This document shows positions 21,140 through 31,800 of a stretch of 64,000 nucleotides of DNA, piece after piece; position 1 is the stretch's first letter, and every line of letters starts with the position of its first letter. Under the pieces are notes generated by a model. The model was not told the DNA's origin, ran no database searches, and saw only the letters and a program-made list of their open reading frames with translations. The position numbers were made by a program, and so were the translations under genes. Location: positions 5,680,520 through 5,744,519 of the forward strand of contig JAKSZT010053837.1 in NCBI GenBank assembly GCA_026826555.1. The letters are read 5' to 3'. This DNA is from Tolypeutes matacus (Eukaryota > Chordata > Mammalia > Cingulata > Chlamyphoridae).

Positions 21140-22745
21140 CGGGATCCAAGATGGTGGAGTAGGGAATGGCAGCCTGCATTCTTCCTCTAGAAACTGTGGG
21201 AAGGAAGGGAAGCCAGGGTGTTGTGGGGGGCTATAGGAGAGGGTGGCTGGAAAGGGAGGGTACCCAGCTGGGCACCAAGGAAAAGGAGAGCTGCCTAGCT
21301 GGGCCCTGAGAAGATAGGAGTGTACCAACCGGCTCAAGAGGAGAGGAAAATAGGCCATCTGGCCCTGGGGGAGGGGGAGCCACGAAGCCAGCTCCTTTTT
21401 AAAATCTGAGTACTGGCAGAGAGCCTGGCTGTGGGGTGATTGATTGGCAGGTATAAGCAGCTGGAGAGGAGTAGACTAGTGAGTCACTGGTGGCCTGAGA
21501 GGGGGGCTTGCTTTTTTTCCCCCTCTATCTCTCTCTCTCTTCATTTGGATACTTACAGAGAGTGGGGGTTGTGGAGTGATAGATTGGCTAAAACAGGCAG
21601 CCTGAGAGGAGAAGCCCAGCTGGTCCTGGTGTTCTGAGAGGGAGACCCAGATTTCTGTGTTTTGTTTTGTTTTGTTTTGCTTTTTTGTTTTCATTCTCCT
21701 CTTTATTTTTTTTTTCCTTCTTCTCCTGTTTTTCTTCTTTTCTTTCTTCTCTTCCATTTCTCATCTTTTCTTTTTTTTCTTTTTCTTTTGACCTTTTTAA
21801 TCTTGTGTTTTTTTATTATTAATTTACCCTCTTTTTTCTTTTTTCTCTTTCCTTCCTCTTTCTCCTTCTTTCATTTTCCCCTTTTCTTCCTTCCTTTCTG
21901 CCTTTCCCTGTTTTGTCATTCATTTTTCTCTTCTCACTTATCTTGTCTTTTTTAAATTTTTCCTGTTTTTTTTCCCACCTTTTTTACCTGTTTATTATTT
22001 CCCTCTCTTATTATTTATCTTTTCTACCTCTTTTTTTGTTCTTTTCCCTTCCTAATTTTTCTTTTTTTCTTTACTTTTTACTCTTCTTTCTTTTTTTTGT
22101 GGATCTAATATTTTCTTCCATTGAACACAGGCTACTACAAGGATGTAGAATAAGTGGGACTAAGTGGTAAAGAGAATTCCTAACATAAAACCAAACAAAA
22201 ATAAAATCTTAGACTAAAAAGAGAAACTAACCAACTGAATAAGCCCATCAAGATATGGCCTAGTCATCAAAAAAAATTATCAGCCATACTAAGAAACAGG
22301 AAATCATGGCCCAGTCTAAATGAACAAACTAAAGAGCAGGAGGAGAGGTACAATGTGGAACAACTAATCAAAGATGTCCAAAAAAATATCCCTAATCAAC
22401 TCAATGAAATGAAGGAAGAGATAAAGGCTATCAAGAAGATACTGGGGGAATTACAGAAGAAATTATAAACATACATAAAAGATAGATCTTATGGTGATGA
22501 AAGGCACAATGCAAGAAATTAAAAAATACACTAGAAGCACATGATAGCAGATTTGAACAGGCAGAGGCAGAGGAAAGAGTTAGCAATGTAGAAGATAGGA
22601 CATCTAAAATTGCACAGATAGTAGAACAGATAGACAAAAAATGAAAAAAAAAAAAGAGACTTAGGGAATTGAATGACAACATGAAATGCATAAGCATACT
22701 CCTTATGGGCATTCCAGAGGAAGAAGAGAAGGGAAAGGGGGCAAT
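21140..22745 (+). mobile_element. Plus-strand L1 5' half only (leader and start of ORF1)
   Basis: Begins at an L1 5' terminus (GGGATCCAAGATGGTGGAGT), continues through a leader with repeated AGCTGGGC blocks and a 450-bp pyrimidine tract, then an ORF1 coiled-coil region. Readable residues include VEQLIKDVQKNIPNQLNEMK near 22350 and AHDSRFEQAEAEERVSNVED near 22540. It stops around the ORF1 segment ILLMGIPEEEEKGK near 22735. The 3' half, 3' UTR and poly-A are absent. L1 copies normally lose the 5' end, so this is the reverse of expectation. Confidence 0.8.
21659..22112 (+). repeat. Long polypyrimidine tract
   Basis: About 450 bp that is nearly all T and C on the plus strand, starting with TTTTG pentamers and continuing as mixed TTTTC, TTCC and TCTT runs. 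It lies inside the L1 leader. The open frames across it are low-complexity (Phe, Ser, Leu) artefacts. Such a mirror-prone tract could form triplex DNA in principle. Confidence 0.8.
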
Positions 22746-24399
22746 TTATAGTCCTTTTTAATTCATTGGGGTCAGTAGTAATGAGTAATGTCCCTCTTTT
22801 CATTTCTGATTTTCACTATTTATAGCCTCTCTATTTTGTGTTTGTCAGCTAGCTAAAGCCTTGTTGATTTTGTTGACCCTTTCAAAGAAACAACTTTTGG
22901 TTTTGTTGATTCTATTGTTTTTTGTTTTGTATTTCATTTGTCTCTGCTCTAGTCTTTGTTATTTCCTTCCTTCTGTTCACTTTGGGTTTAGTTTGCTGCT
23001 CTTTTTCTAGATCTTCCAGTTTTAAGGGTACATTTCTCACTTGAAGCATTGAAGCATTTCTTCTTTTTTTTAATGCAAGCATTTAAAGCTATAAATTTCC
23101 CTCTAAGCACTGCCTTCACTGCTTCACATAAATTTTGGTATATTGTATTTTCATTTTGTTTGCATCAAGATATTTCCCAATTTCGCTTCTGATTTCCTCT
23201 TTAACCCATTGGTTATTTAACAGTATGTTGTTTAATTTCCATATATTCATGAATTTTCCATTTCTCCCTCTGTTAGTGATTTCTAGCTTCATTCTATTGT
23301 CAGAGAATATACATTCGGTGTTTCAATATTTTTGAATTTATTGAAACTTGTTTTGAACCCAACATACGGTCTATCCTGGAGAACGGTTTATGTGCACTCG
23401 AGAAGAATGTGTTTTCTGTTTTTGTTGGATGCAGTGTTCTATATATGTCTGTTAGCTGTAGTTGGATTAGTGTATCATTCAAGTCCTGTATTTCCTTATT
23501 TATCTTCTGACTAGATGTTCTATCCATTATTGAGAATGGTGTGTTAGTCTCCTATTAATGTAGAACCATCAGTTTTTCCCTTCAAATCTCTCAGTATTTG
23601 CTTCATATATTTTAGGGCTCTGCTGATAGTGTATTTATATTTATAATTGTTATATCTTCTGTTGAATTGTCCCTTTATTTGTGTATAATGACTACCTTGT
23701 CCCTCATAATTGTTTTTTCCTAAAGCCTATTTTATGTGAAATTAGTATAGCTATCCAAACTTTCTTTTGCTTACTACATGCCTGGTATATTTTTACCACA
23801 CTTTCACCCTCAACCTACTTGTATCTTTGCGTTTAAGGTGAGTCTCTTGCAGACAGCATATAGTTGCCTCATGCTGTTTTACCCATTCTGCCAATCTTTG
23901 CCTTTTGACTGGAGAATTTAATCCATTTCCATTTAAAGTCACTACTGATAATATAGTATTTTCTTCTGCCATTTTTCTATTTAGTCTTTATAAGTCTTAT
24001 ACCTTTTATGGCTCTCACATCCATTAATTCCTAAATTTATATTTATTTGCTTTCTTGTGTTGTACACTATTGGGTGCCTTCTCTTTTCTATCTTGATATA
24101 TTTTTCATCTAGTTTACTTGTTACCATGGGGTTAAAATTTAACATCCTAAATATATAATCATCACATTTGATTTGATATCAACTTTTATAGCATACACAT
24201 ACACTTTTCTTATACCTCTATGTCCCCCCACCATTTTTTGTATTTGTTACCACTTATATCTTTGTACACTGTATGTCCAAAAACATAAGTTTATCATTAC
24301 TTTTTATGCATTTGCATTTTAGCACCTGTAGGAAGTAAGAAGTGGAGTCACATAACAAACTATACAGTACAATATAACTGGTGTTACTTGTTACCCAAA

Positions 24400-25430
24400 T
24401 GGTTACCTTTACCAGAGTTCTTCATTTCTTTATGCTGCTTTGAACTTCTGTCTAGTATACATACTTTTCTTTCAGTGTGGAGAACTCCCTTTAGTATTAC
24501 TTGTAGGGCTGGTTTAGTGGTGATGAAATACCTCAGCTTTTGTTTATCTGAGAATGTCTTAATCTCTTCTCATTTTTGAAAGAGAATCTCACTGGGATAT
24601 AGAATTCTTGGCTGGCAGTTGTTTTTCACCTCTATACATATTTGAACCCTCTGCCTTCTTGCCTCCTTGTGTTCTGATAAAAATGGACACTTAATCTAAT
24701 AGGGACTCCTTTGTACATAACACATTGCTTTTCTTTTACAGCTTTCAGAACTCTCTCCTTGTCTTTTGCATTTGATAGTATGATCACTATAAGATGAAGT
24801 GTATTTTTTTTTTTTCATGTTTATCTTGCTTGGTGTTCTCTGAGCTTCTTGGATGCACATACTTTCATCTTTTCCTATGTTTGGGAAGTTCTCTGTTATT
24901 ATTCCTTTGAATATTCCTCCTGGGATGCCCAAAATGTGTATATTAGTGCACTTGATGATGTCCCAGAGGTGTCTTAGGCTATTTTCTTTTGCCTTTATTC
25001 TATCTTTGTCCTTTCTGATCCTTAGTTTGACTCATTTCAACTGTCTTGTCTTTATGGTCACTAATTCTTTCTTCTACCAGATCTAATCTGCTTTTGAAAC
25101 CCTCTTAGGCATTTTTCATTTCAGTTATTGTGGTCTTCAACTCCAGTAGCTCTGTTGGGTTCCTTTTTGAAATTTCTGTCTCTTTACTTAGACTCTCATA
25201 GTGCTGATTTGTTGTATTTTTAATATCCTTTACTTTTTTCTCTGGATGTTCATTCATCTCCTTGAGCTTTTTAAGATCATTTTAAAATCTTCTTTGTCAA
25301 CTTTGTTGGTGTTTTCTGTATTTTTATTTGCTTCCTTCTAATGGGGTATCATTTCCTTGTTTCTTTATTTGTCTTGTATTTTTTTGTTGCACACCGTATA
25401 TTTTAATATTTTAAAATGTTAACTCTGGGG
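24400..25430 (-). pseudogene. L1 ORF1 remnant (RNA-binding protein)
   Basis: The central RRM-type part is readable: FKGIITENFPNIGKD, then IQEAQRTPSKIN over about 24820-24920, followed by a C-terminal ALQVILKGVLHTERK near 24480. These are hallmark ORF1p segments. The N-terminal coiled coil would lie at 25100-25430 and is badly decayed, so the start is approximate. In live L1, ORF1p coats the RNA as a trimer. This copy is interrupted by stops and shifts. Confidence 0.85.
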
Positions 25431-26538
25431 TTTACTCCCTAGGATGTCTGTTTCCTGAGACAGAGATTTTCTTGAGCTTCAGCACTCCTATCAGGAAGTT
25501 CTTCCCAAGGCAAATGCAGTGTGCAGGGTTTTCCCTGTCCTTCTGGACCTCTGTCTTGTCCTGGGATTTTGCTTCTTAGTTGTTTTGGAATTCCCCTGTT
25601 TACAGGAGTTTGGCTGTCCCCTCTGTTTCCCAGGATATATACCTCCCTCTCCTAAGTGTTTGAAGCCATAAGGCCTTTATCCCAGACTGTCTGCCTTTGT
25701 AGTTTTTTATACTCCTTTTTGTTGCCTCAAGTGTCTTTGCCTAGAAAGAATATTCTGGAAGGAGTGGCACACAGGAGAGGATGTTCTCAAGTCAGTCTTG
25801 CCCAGCCAAGTTAGGCCAGGTACCCATGAAAGGGACACAGGCCATCTCAAAAGTGCCCTGGGGATGGTCAGGAAGGGGATCAAATGATCTTCTAATGGCT
25901 CCCCAAAGCTGAGATTTCCTGGCCTGCAAATGAAGCTCTTCAGCTCACTCCCCCAACATCCCCAAGGAAACTCTGCATCCTTAAATCTCCACCATTTTTG
26001 TCTTTGTTCTGGATGGTTTGAAAAAATGGCTACTGCTTCCTTTGTCTGAGGCTGAGTTGAAACAATGGCTGCCACCTGCCTTTATTCAGGTGGGTTGAAA
26101 CAATGGTTCCTGCTGCCTTTGTTCAAGCAGGTTGAAACAGTAGCTGCCCTCAGAGCCATGCCCCAAGCCATAAAATTTGCTCATCAAAAACTGTGATCAG
26201 TGTTTGGTTGTGCTTACTTTTATTCTTGGTAAAGAGGATTTTTACATCTCTTTCTTGTCACCAGGGAGCTAGCCAGCAGCTGGACCTCACTGCAGCCTGC
26301 CATGAGAGTGGAGGATAAGCTCTAATGGCCACCATGTGGAGAAAGCAACTTATTGTTCTTTACCATAATTTATCAGCCTCTTCCTCCTGCTCTTCCCTGG
26401 ATGCTATAAAGTGTTCTTCTGACCTCTGGAGTTTCAAAATAGTTGTTTCAGATAGTTTCTGCCTGTTTAATAGTTGTTTTGGTGAAAGGACTGAGTCCTG
26501 GACCTCCTTACTCCACCATCTTCCCCAGAAGTCCCCTA
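25431..26538 (-). promoter_or_regulatory. L1 5' leader with a short tandem repeat
   Basis: Sequence between the 5' terminus (about 26538) and ORF1. In L1 the leader carries the internal RNA polymerase II promoter. It contains four imperfect units of about 38-40 bp, phased by TTTGAAA/GTTGAAA at 26016, 26056, 26094 and 26131, each followed by an ATGGCTGCC-like or related block. Activity is not expected after this much decay. Confidence 0.55.
26011..26157 (-). repeat. Four imperfect ~39-bp tandem units in the L1 leader
   Basis: Units share GGTTGAAACAATGGCTGCC and a CTGCCTTTGTTCAAG-like part. Periodicity is 37-40 bp. The resemblance to promoter monomers of some rodent L1s is only architectural. 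Confidence 0.6.
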
Positions 26539-26601
26539 TTGGACATTTTGAGTTGATTGTCTCAGACATGTGGTATGCCTTTTCACAATATATTTTCTTT
26601 T

Positions 26602-26928
26602 TTTTTTTTTTAAGATTTATTTTATTTATTCCCTCCCCCCCCCCATTATTTGTGCTCACTGTCTCCTCATCTTTTTTTTTTGTTTAGGAGGCACCAGGAA
26701 CCAAACCCAGGACTTCCCATGTGGGAGGGAGGTGCCCAATTGCTTGAGCTACCTCCGCTACCTGCTTGTTGTGTCTCTTTCTTGCATCATCTCATTGCAT
26801 CATCTTGCAGCACCAGCGTGTCACATCAGCTCACTGTCTTGCTCTTCTTTAGGAGACACCGGGAACCAAAATTGGGACCTGCCATGTGATAGGCAGGCAC
26901 CCAACTGCTTAAGCCACATCTGCTTCCC
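26602..26928 (-). mobile_element. DAS-like SINE, long form
   Basis: A T-run and TTATTTTATTTATTCCCTCC tail, a first reversed unit (GGAACCAAACCCAGGACTTC, GCTTGAGCTACCTCCGC) and a second reversed unit ending AAGCCACATCTGCTTCCC at 26928. ACAATATATTTTCTTT and ACAAAATACATTTTCTTT flank it as a diverged duplication. It sits just outside the 5' end of the large L1. Confidence 0.8.
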
Positions 26929-26942
26929 ACAAAATACATTTT

Positions 26943-28690
26943 CTTTTTTTTTTTAATATATTTTTTATTTGTTTTTAAAAGATACTTAGATTACCTAAAT
27001 TGTTACATGAACAAATGTAAGGTATCCCCATATGCCCCACTCCCCAGACCTCCCACTTTTCCCCATATTAACTACTTCTTTCATTAGTGTGGTACATTCA
27101 TTGCAATTGATGAACACATTTTGGAGCATTGCTACTAAGCATGGATTATAGTTTACATTGTAGTCTACACTCTCTCCCACTCAATTCTGCATGCTATAGC
27201 AGGATAGATAATGGCCTGTATCTGTCACCGCATTGTTATCCAGGTCAATTCCAAGTCCTGAAAATGCCCCATATTACACCTCTTTTTTCTTCTCCCTGAC
27301 TTCAGCACTTCCAATGGCCACTGTCTCCACATCAATGATATGATTTCTTCCGTTGCTAGAATCACAATAAGTCTACAGTAGAACACCAGTAAGTCTACTC
27401 TAGTCCATATTTTAGTCACCAATCCTGAGGATTCTGGGATGGTGATGCCCACTCCACCTCTAATTGAGAGGAGACTTCAATCCCATATTGCTGTTGGATG
27501 GGACTCTCTTACTTGCAGTTGTAGACTTTCTTGGTTTCTTGGTGTGGTGGTTGTCCATCCTCACCTCCCCATCAACTGTCCTAGGTGAGTCCAATGAACT
27601 GGAGAGTAGGTGCTGCCACTCCTCTGAGGCTCAGAGCCCAGCTAGCACATGGACAGCCCAGAGATTCAAGTCTCCTGGACGAACACCTACCAACTCCAGC
27701 ACTAACTATAGGTTCAAACAAAAGGAACAGAAGAGTCATGTGTTAGAGAAGTCATATCTGAGTCCAACTCTGTCACACTCGGGGGCACAATCTCCAAAGT
27801 AGGGCCTTCTGGCAAGGCACCAAACTCCGGAGCTATCCGCCATGACCACAGGAACTGGGCATCTCTGGAGCCCTCAGGATCCCCATTGTTTGGGGTGGTG
27901 TGCACTTTGGCCATCTGTGAGATCCTGCTGAGGCGTGCATAAGCATTACCTCTCTGATGACCTCCCGACTCACTTTGAAGTCTCTTAGCCATATAAACTC
28001 ATTTGTCTTTACCTTTTCCACCTTTTATTCAAGGTCTTTTTCCAGTTGTATCATTAACCAGTGCTTGGCAGTAATCTCTCAGTGCCAGGGAGGCTCATCC
28101 CTGAGAGTCATGTCCCTTGCTGGAGGGAATGTAATGCATCCACATGCTGAGTTTGGCTTAGAGAGAGGCCACATTTGAGCATCAAGGAGGCTTTCAGTAG
28201 GTAATTCTTAGGCAATACATAATACTAGGCTAAGTTTTAATTTCACAAGAAAAGGCTCATAAGTACAATCATCAATATCAAGGGCCCAGTGAATGGTCTG
28301 TCCTCGGTCTGCCCATGTACTCAGGGAATTCTTGCTGCTCTATTAGAGAATGTAGTAGGACATCCCAGGAAGGGAATTCAATATTCTTTTGGTTATTATG
28401 TGGGTCTCCACCCACTGAGACTATGCCCCATGATCACTTGAACATGTTTATATACCTTTGAGGCATGCCCAAGGTGCACCCCTCCCTACACACACCCCCA
28501 TTACTGACACCTCGCACCAGTGATCCTCCCCTGCTACAGTTGTGACCCTTCTGCCATCCAAAGCCTCCCTAAAAACAAAGCCAAAAAAAAAAAACCCAAA
28601 ATAATAGAGTAATAAAATATTAAATAACAAAATACAAAAATAAAAATAAAAGTAAAAATTTTTTAATTAAAAAAAAATAAAATAAAATGC
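26943..28690 (-). mobile_element. L1 3' UTR, long copy
   Basis: T-run, then reversed L1 3' UTR: AGATACTTAGATTACCTAAA, GTATCCCCATATGCCCCAC, ATTAGTGTGGTACATTC, AAGCATGGATTATAGTTTAC, GGATGGTGATGCCCACTCC and on through about 1.6 kb of non-coding sequence that partly recurs at 29240-29470. The far end is A-rich (28580-28690) and its exact border is unclear. It implies that this L1 lineage has a 3' UTR of 1.5 kb or more. Confidence 0.75.
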
Positions 28691-28779
28691 AAAAAAATCT
28701 TCAATGTCTTTCATTACCAAAAAATATGTTGTCTTTTAGGTACAGTGACAGTTTCTTCTGTATGTTCCCCCAGTATCTT

Positions 28780-29920
28780 ATTTTTTTTTTCTTTATCTTC
28801 AAAGAAGCTTTAGGTTACAGAAAAGTCACATAGAAAATATAAGGGGTTCTCATATACCCCCCCCCACTCTCTCCTATTAATAACATTTTACATGTGTATG
28901 GTATATTTGTTACAATTGATTATTATTTCAAAGGCTAAATATTGAAGCATTGCTACTAACCATGGTCAATGGTTTACATTATGGTTTACATTTTGTGCTA
29001 TACACTTTTATAGGTTTTGTCAAAATTTAAAATGGCCTGTAACTGTCATTGCAAGATCATGCAGAAAAATTCCAATGCCCTAAAAGTGCCCTATTCTATT
29101 CTTCTCTCCCCCTCCCCTTGGAACCTATGGTAACCACTAGGTTTCAATTTTTGAAGAATAAAGTTCGTAGTTACGTGTAATAATATTGAGGGTTTGACAT
29201 ATTGGTCTGTTTTCTTTTGTTAGGCACTGCCTCCTTCTCAAGAGATTCCTGCTCCTCTAATTGAGAACATAGCAGGTCTCCCCAGGATGGGAGTTTAATA
29301 TTTATTTGTTTATTGTGTAGGTCACCACCCATTGAGATAATACACTATGAGAAGATGAACATTTTCATATTCCGTAGAACTTGCCTTAATTGTGCTTTAT
29401 CCCAAATATTCCCCTATCCCTGATGCCTGGCACAAGTAACCCTCCCCTGCCACATTTGCCAGAAAAGCATTCCCACCATAGTAGTTTTAACCACAGAACA
29501 ACAAATCCCCAGAGTTCACCGGTTCCTTCCTCCAGCCCTCCCCCTAGTTCCATGGAGAGTCCAATCCAACCCCGCCATCCTACTCCCCCTCTCCTTCCAG
29601 CACTATCAAATCCAATCTCATCACTGTGACATTATCACCCCCATCCACTGCCCAGTCACCCCCTTCCACCTTATCATGGGTGTTGCCCATATCGAGCATC
29701 AGTTCACCACACTCTTCTCCCTTTCTGTCTCCTGATAACCTATCTTCCAGACTCTAGCTCTGTGAGTCTGCTCAATTTGCTTAGGTCATATCAGTGAGGT
29801 CATGCAGTATTTGTCCATCAGTGACTGGCTTACTTCACTCAACATAAGGTCTTCAAGATTCAGCCATGTTGTCCTGTGTGTTAATACTGCATTCCTTTTT
29901 ACTCTGCTGTTCATTTTTGT
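28780..29920 (-). mobile_element. Second L1 3' end reaching the end of ORF2
   Basis: T-run, then AAGCTTTAGGTTACAGAAAA, TCTCATATACCCCCCC, TTGTTACAATTGAT and AAGCATTGCTACTAACCATG. The stretch 29320-29470 resembles 28405-28555 (CACCCATTGAGATAATAC, CTGATGCCTGGCAC). It ends in reversed ORF2 C-terminal sequence (ACTTCACTCAACATAAGG, TCAGCCATGTTGTCC). A TTATTTCAAAGGCTAAAT phrase at 28921 also occurs at about 32569, probably by chance or a shared source. Confidence 0.7.
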
Positions 29921-30555
29921 GGGAAATCAGGTTTCTGAAATTTTAGAGGCCTGGTTCAGGGTAGTTTTTTTTGTAATTTCAGAGAGTTCAGTTTTTTCCT
30001 TCTAAGATTTCCTGATCCAGCTATCTTTCACTTTTATCTGGCCCTTCTCTTTCCTTTGTCCCTATTGGACCTATTCTGCCTCAATATTGATTCCATTCCA
30101 GCAGCTTCTTCTCAATGTAGGGACCTTTCCTGAAATGGAACCCTGTCCTAGTCAGAAGACTCATTAGCCTTAGATTCATATTTTCCCATCAGTCCCCAAT
30201 GAGAGCCTCTTTACAGTCACCCACTACTGGATTGGGGTTGGATAAAACTCTCCCAGTTTCAGCAGCTATTCTCACATTGGTCCACCATACTTTGTCTTTC
30301 CTTCTCTCTTCTTTCTTCTGCAGAGACACTGATATAATGATATTATGGATGTTAGTGCTTTATACTCACCAGACTGTACAGACATGTATGACATACATGA
30401 CTGTATGTCATGTAGTTTCATTGTAAATGTTGATAATAGGTTTCTGGTTTTCTATATAATTGCTTTGTTAATTTTTATGTAGGGATCTGGAGATATTAAA
30501 AACAAAAACATCTATGCTATCTTTGCTATCATCATCCTCCCCTGAGCACCAAGGA
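29921..30555. other. Unassigned
   Basis: No recognisable gene or repeat. The short ACATGTATGACATACATGACTGTATGTCATG cluster at about 30382-30413 contains overlapping inverted repeats. Confidence 0.4.
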
Positions 30556-30765
30556 CTCTAGTATATTGTCTCTCTCAGTCACACAGCATTCTGATGTGAT
30601 AGGAATACTTATTGTTTGTATTTTACATATGAGGAAACTCAGGCTCAAGAGAACAAATAGCTCCTTAAGGTCCCCCAGCCCTAAGAGGTAGAGCTGGGAT
30701 TTCAGGCTATGCCTAACTCCTAAGGCTGCCTGCTAATCATATGGTGATACTGCCTCCCAACTTGA
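30556..30765 (-). mobile_element. MIR SINE
   Basis: Reversed MIR core: GTATTTTACATATGAGGAAA, CTCAGGCTCAAGAGAACAAA, TCCTTAAGGTCCCCCAGCCC, AGGTAGAGCTGGGATTTCAG and GCCTAACTCCTAAGGCTGCC. Good order, moderate divergence. Confidence 0.7.
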
Positions 30766-31019
30766 TAGTTCAGGTTGCAGATAAAGGACTGCACATAAGT
30801 TTAATCATTGCACATATTTTATACCTTATTCCTGAGATTGCATATGAGGAGTATATGGCTGGGAAGAGAAAACTCCAAATTTTCAACTAACCCTTATGTC
30901 AAATAAATTTTATTTTATTTTATTTTTTATATATATATTTCTTTTATTTGAACTTATAATTAGCACTATACTTGTTAAATATATGTACCAGAGACTTAAA
31001 TCTTTCATCTGTTCATATG

Positions 31020-31690
31020 CTGCTTGAGCCCTGAATCTCAGCAAGAGTTGCAACACCTACTTTCCAATCCATTGGACTCACTCAGGATAACTAACAAAAG
31101 GATGATGATGGACAATGCCCATCCCAATAAACAGAGAGTGTCTACAACCACAAGCAATACAGTTCCATCCATCTGCCCCATAGTATCCAAGCCCCCTCTC
31201 AATCAGAAACAGAGTGGGCATCACCACCCCAAATCCTCAAGACTGAAGAATGAACAAACATAAGGGGGAAATGCAACTATAGACTTAAGTGGACCCATGA
31301 TTATTCTAGCAATGGAAGAACTTGTACCATTGATATAAAGGTAGTGGCCACCAGAGGTTCTGAGGGGAGGGAGAGGGAAGAATAGATGCAATATGGGGTA
31401 CTTTGGGGGACATTGGAATCATCCTGCACAACATTGCAATGAAGGATACAGGTCATTACACATTTTGTCAAAACATAAAAGTGTGCGGTGCAAAGTATAA
31501 ATTATAATGTAAACTATAGTCCATGGTTAGTAACAATGTTTCAGTATGTGTTCATCAATTGTAACAAATGTACCATACTAATGAAAGATGTTGTTAATAG
31601 GGCAAAGTGTGGGAATGGAAAGGGGTCGGTTATATAGGAATCCCCTATATATATATATTTTATTATGGGTAAAAATCAAAATTCTCAAAA
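31020..31690 (+). mobile_element. L1 3' UTR, sense copy
   Basis: Sense version of the 3' UTR family: GAATCTCAGCAAGAGTTG, GGTGGCCACCAGAGGTTCTG-like block, AAGGATACAGGTCATTACAC, CATGGTTAGTAACAATGTTT, TGTTCATCAATTGTAACAAA, TGTACCATACTAATGAAAG and an AT-rich end. It faces the minus-strand copy at 31801 across about 110 bp, forming an inverted pair. Confidence 0.8.
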
Positions 31691-31760
31691 TACATACAAA
31701 CATTTGCAAAATGATATATAAATATATATGCATATATGTGTATTTGCTTACGAAAATGTT

Positions 31761-31762
<2 letters not shown>

Positions 31763-31799
<37 letters not shown>

Positions 31800-31800
31800 T
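31763..31800. repeat. (TA)n microsatellite
   Basis: About 14 TA units followed by ACACATATAT, at the junction of the two opposed L1 3' ends, probably grown from an A-rich tail. Confidence 0.9.

Larger units (their letters stand above)
18270..23972 (-). pseudogene. L1 ORF2 remnant (endonuclease and reverse transcriptase)
   Basis: The start codon is likely at 23970-23972, reading MAEENTILSVVTLNGNGLNS. The endonuclease QETH with its catalytic Glu codon is at 23844-23846, and SSAHKPFSRIDRMLG lies near 23400. After the gap at 21139-22745, the RT part resumes with LRTLGIEGNFLNMIKGIY. The catalytic FADD is read as SAND (20241-20249 encode A-N-D), so a key aspartate is lost. Later segments include [12 protein letters not shown] near 19850 and [15 protein letters not shown] near 19290. 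The family protein is about 1275 residues. Here stops, frameshifts and a T-run expansion (20161-20187) break it. Confidence 0.9.
17821..26538 (-). mobile_element. Near full-length decayed L1, broken by three later insertions
   Basis: On the minus strand the element starts with GATGGTGGAGTAAGGAGGTC (reversed at 26498-26520), then a leader of about 1.1 kb, ORF1, ORF2 and a 3' UTR with TACAATTGATG-type phrases ending near 17826. TTGGTCATTT (17811-17820) and TTGGACATTT (26539-26548) are a likely 10-bp target duplication with one change. Removing the SINE (19550), LTR (20457) and plus-strand L1 piece (21140) leaves about 6.2 kb. About 650 bp of ORF2 is missing at the last insertion. All frames carry stops and shifts, so it is dead. 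Confidence 0.85.

Noticed and set aside
21662..22170. Phe/Ser/Leu-rich plus-strand frames
   Set aside because: Translations of a polypyrimidine tract in an L1 leader.
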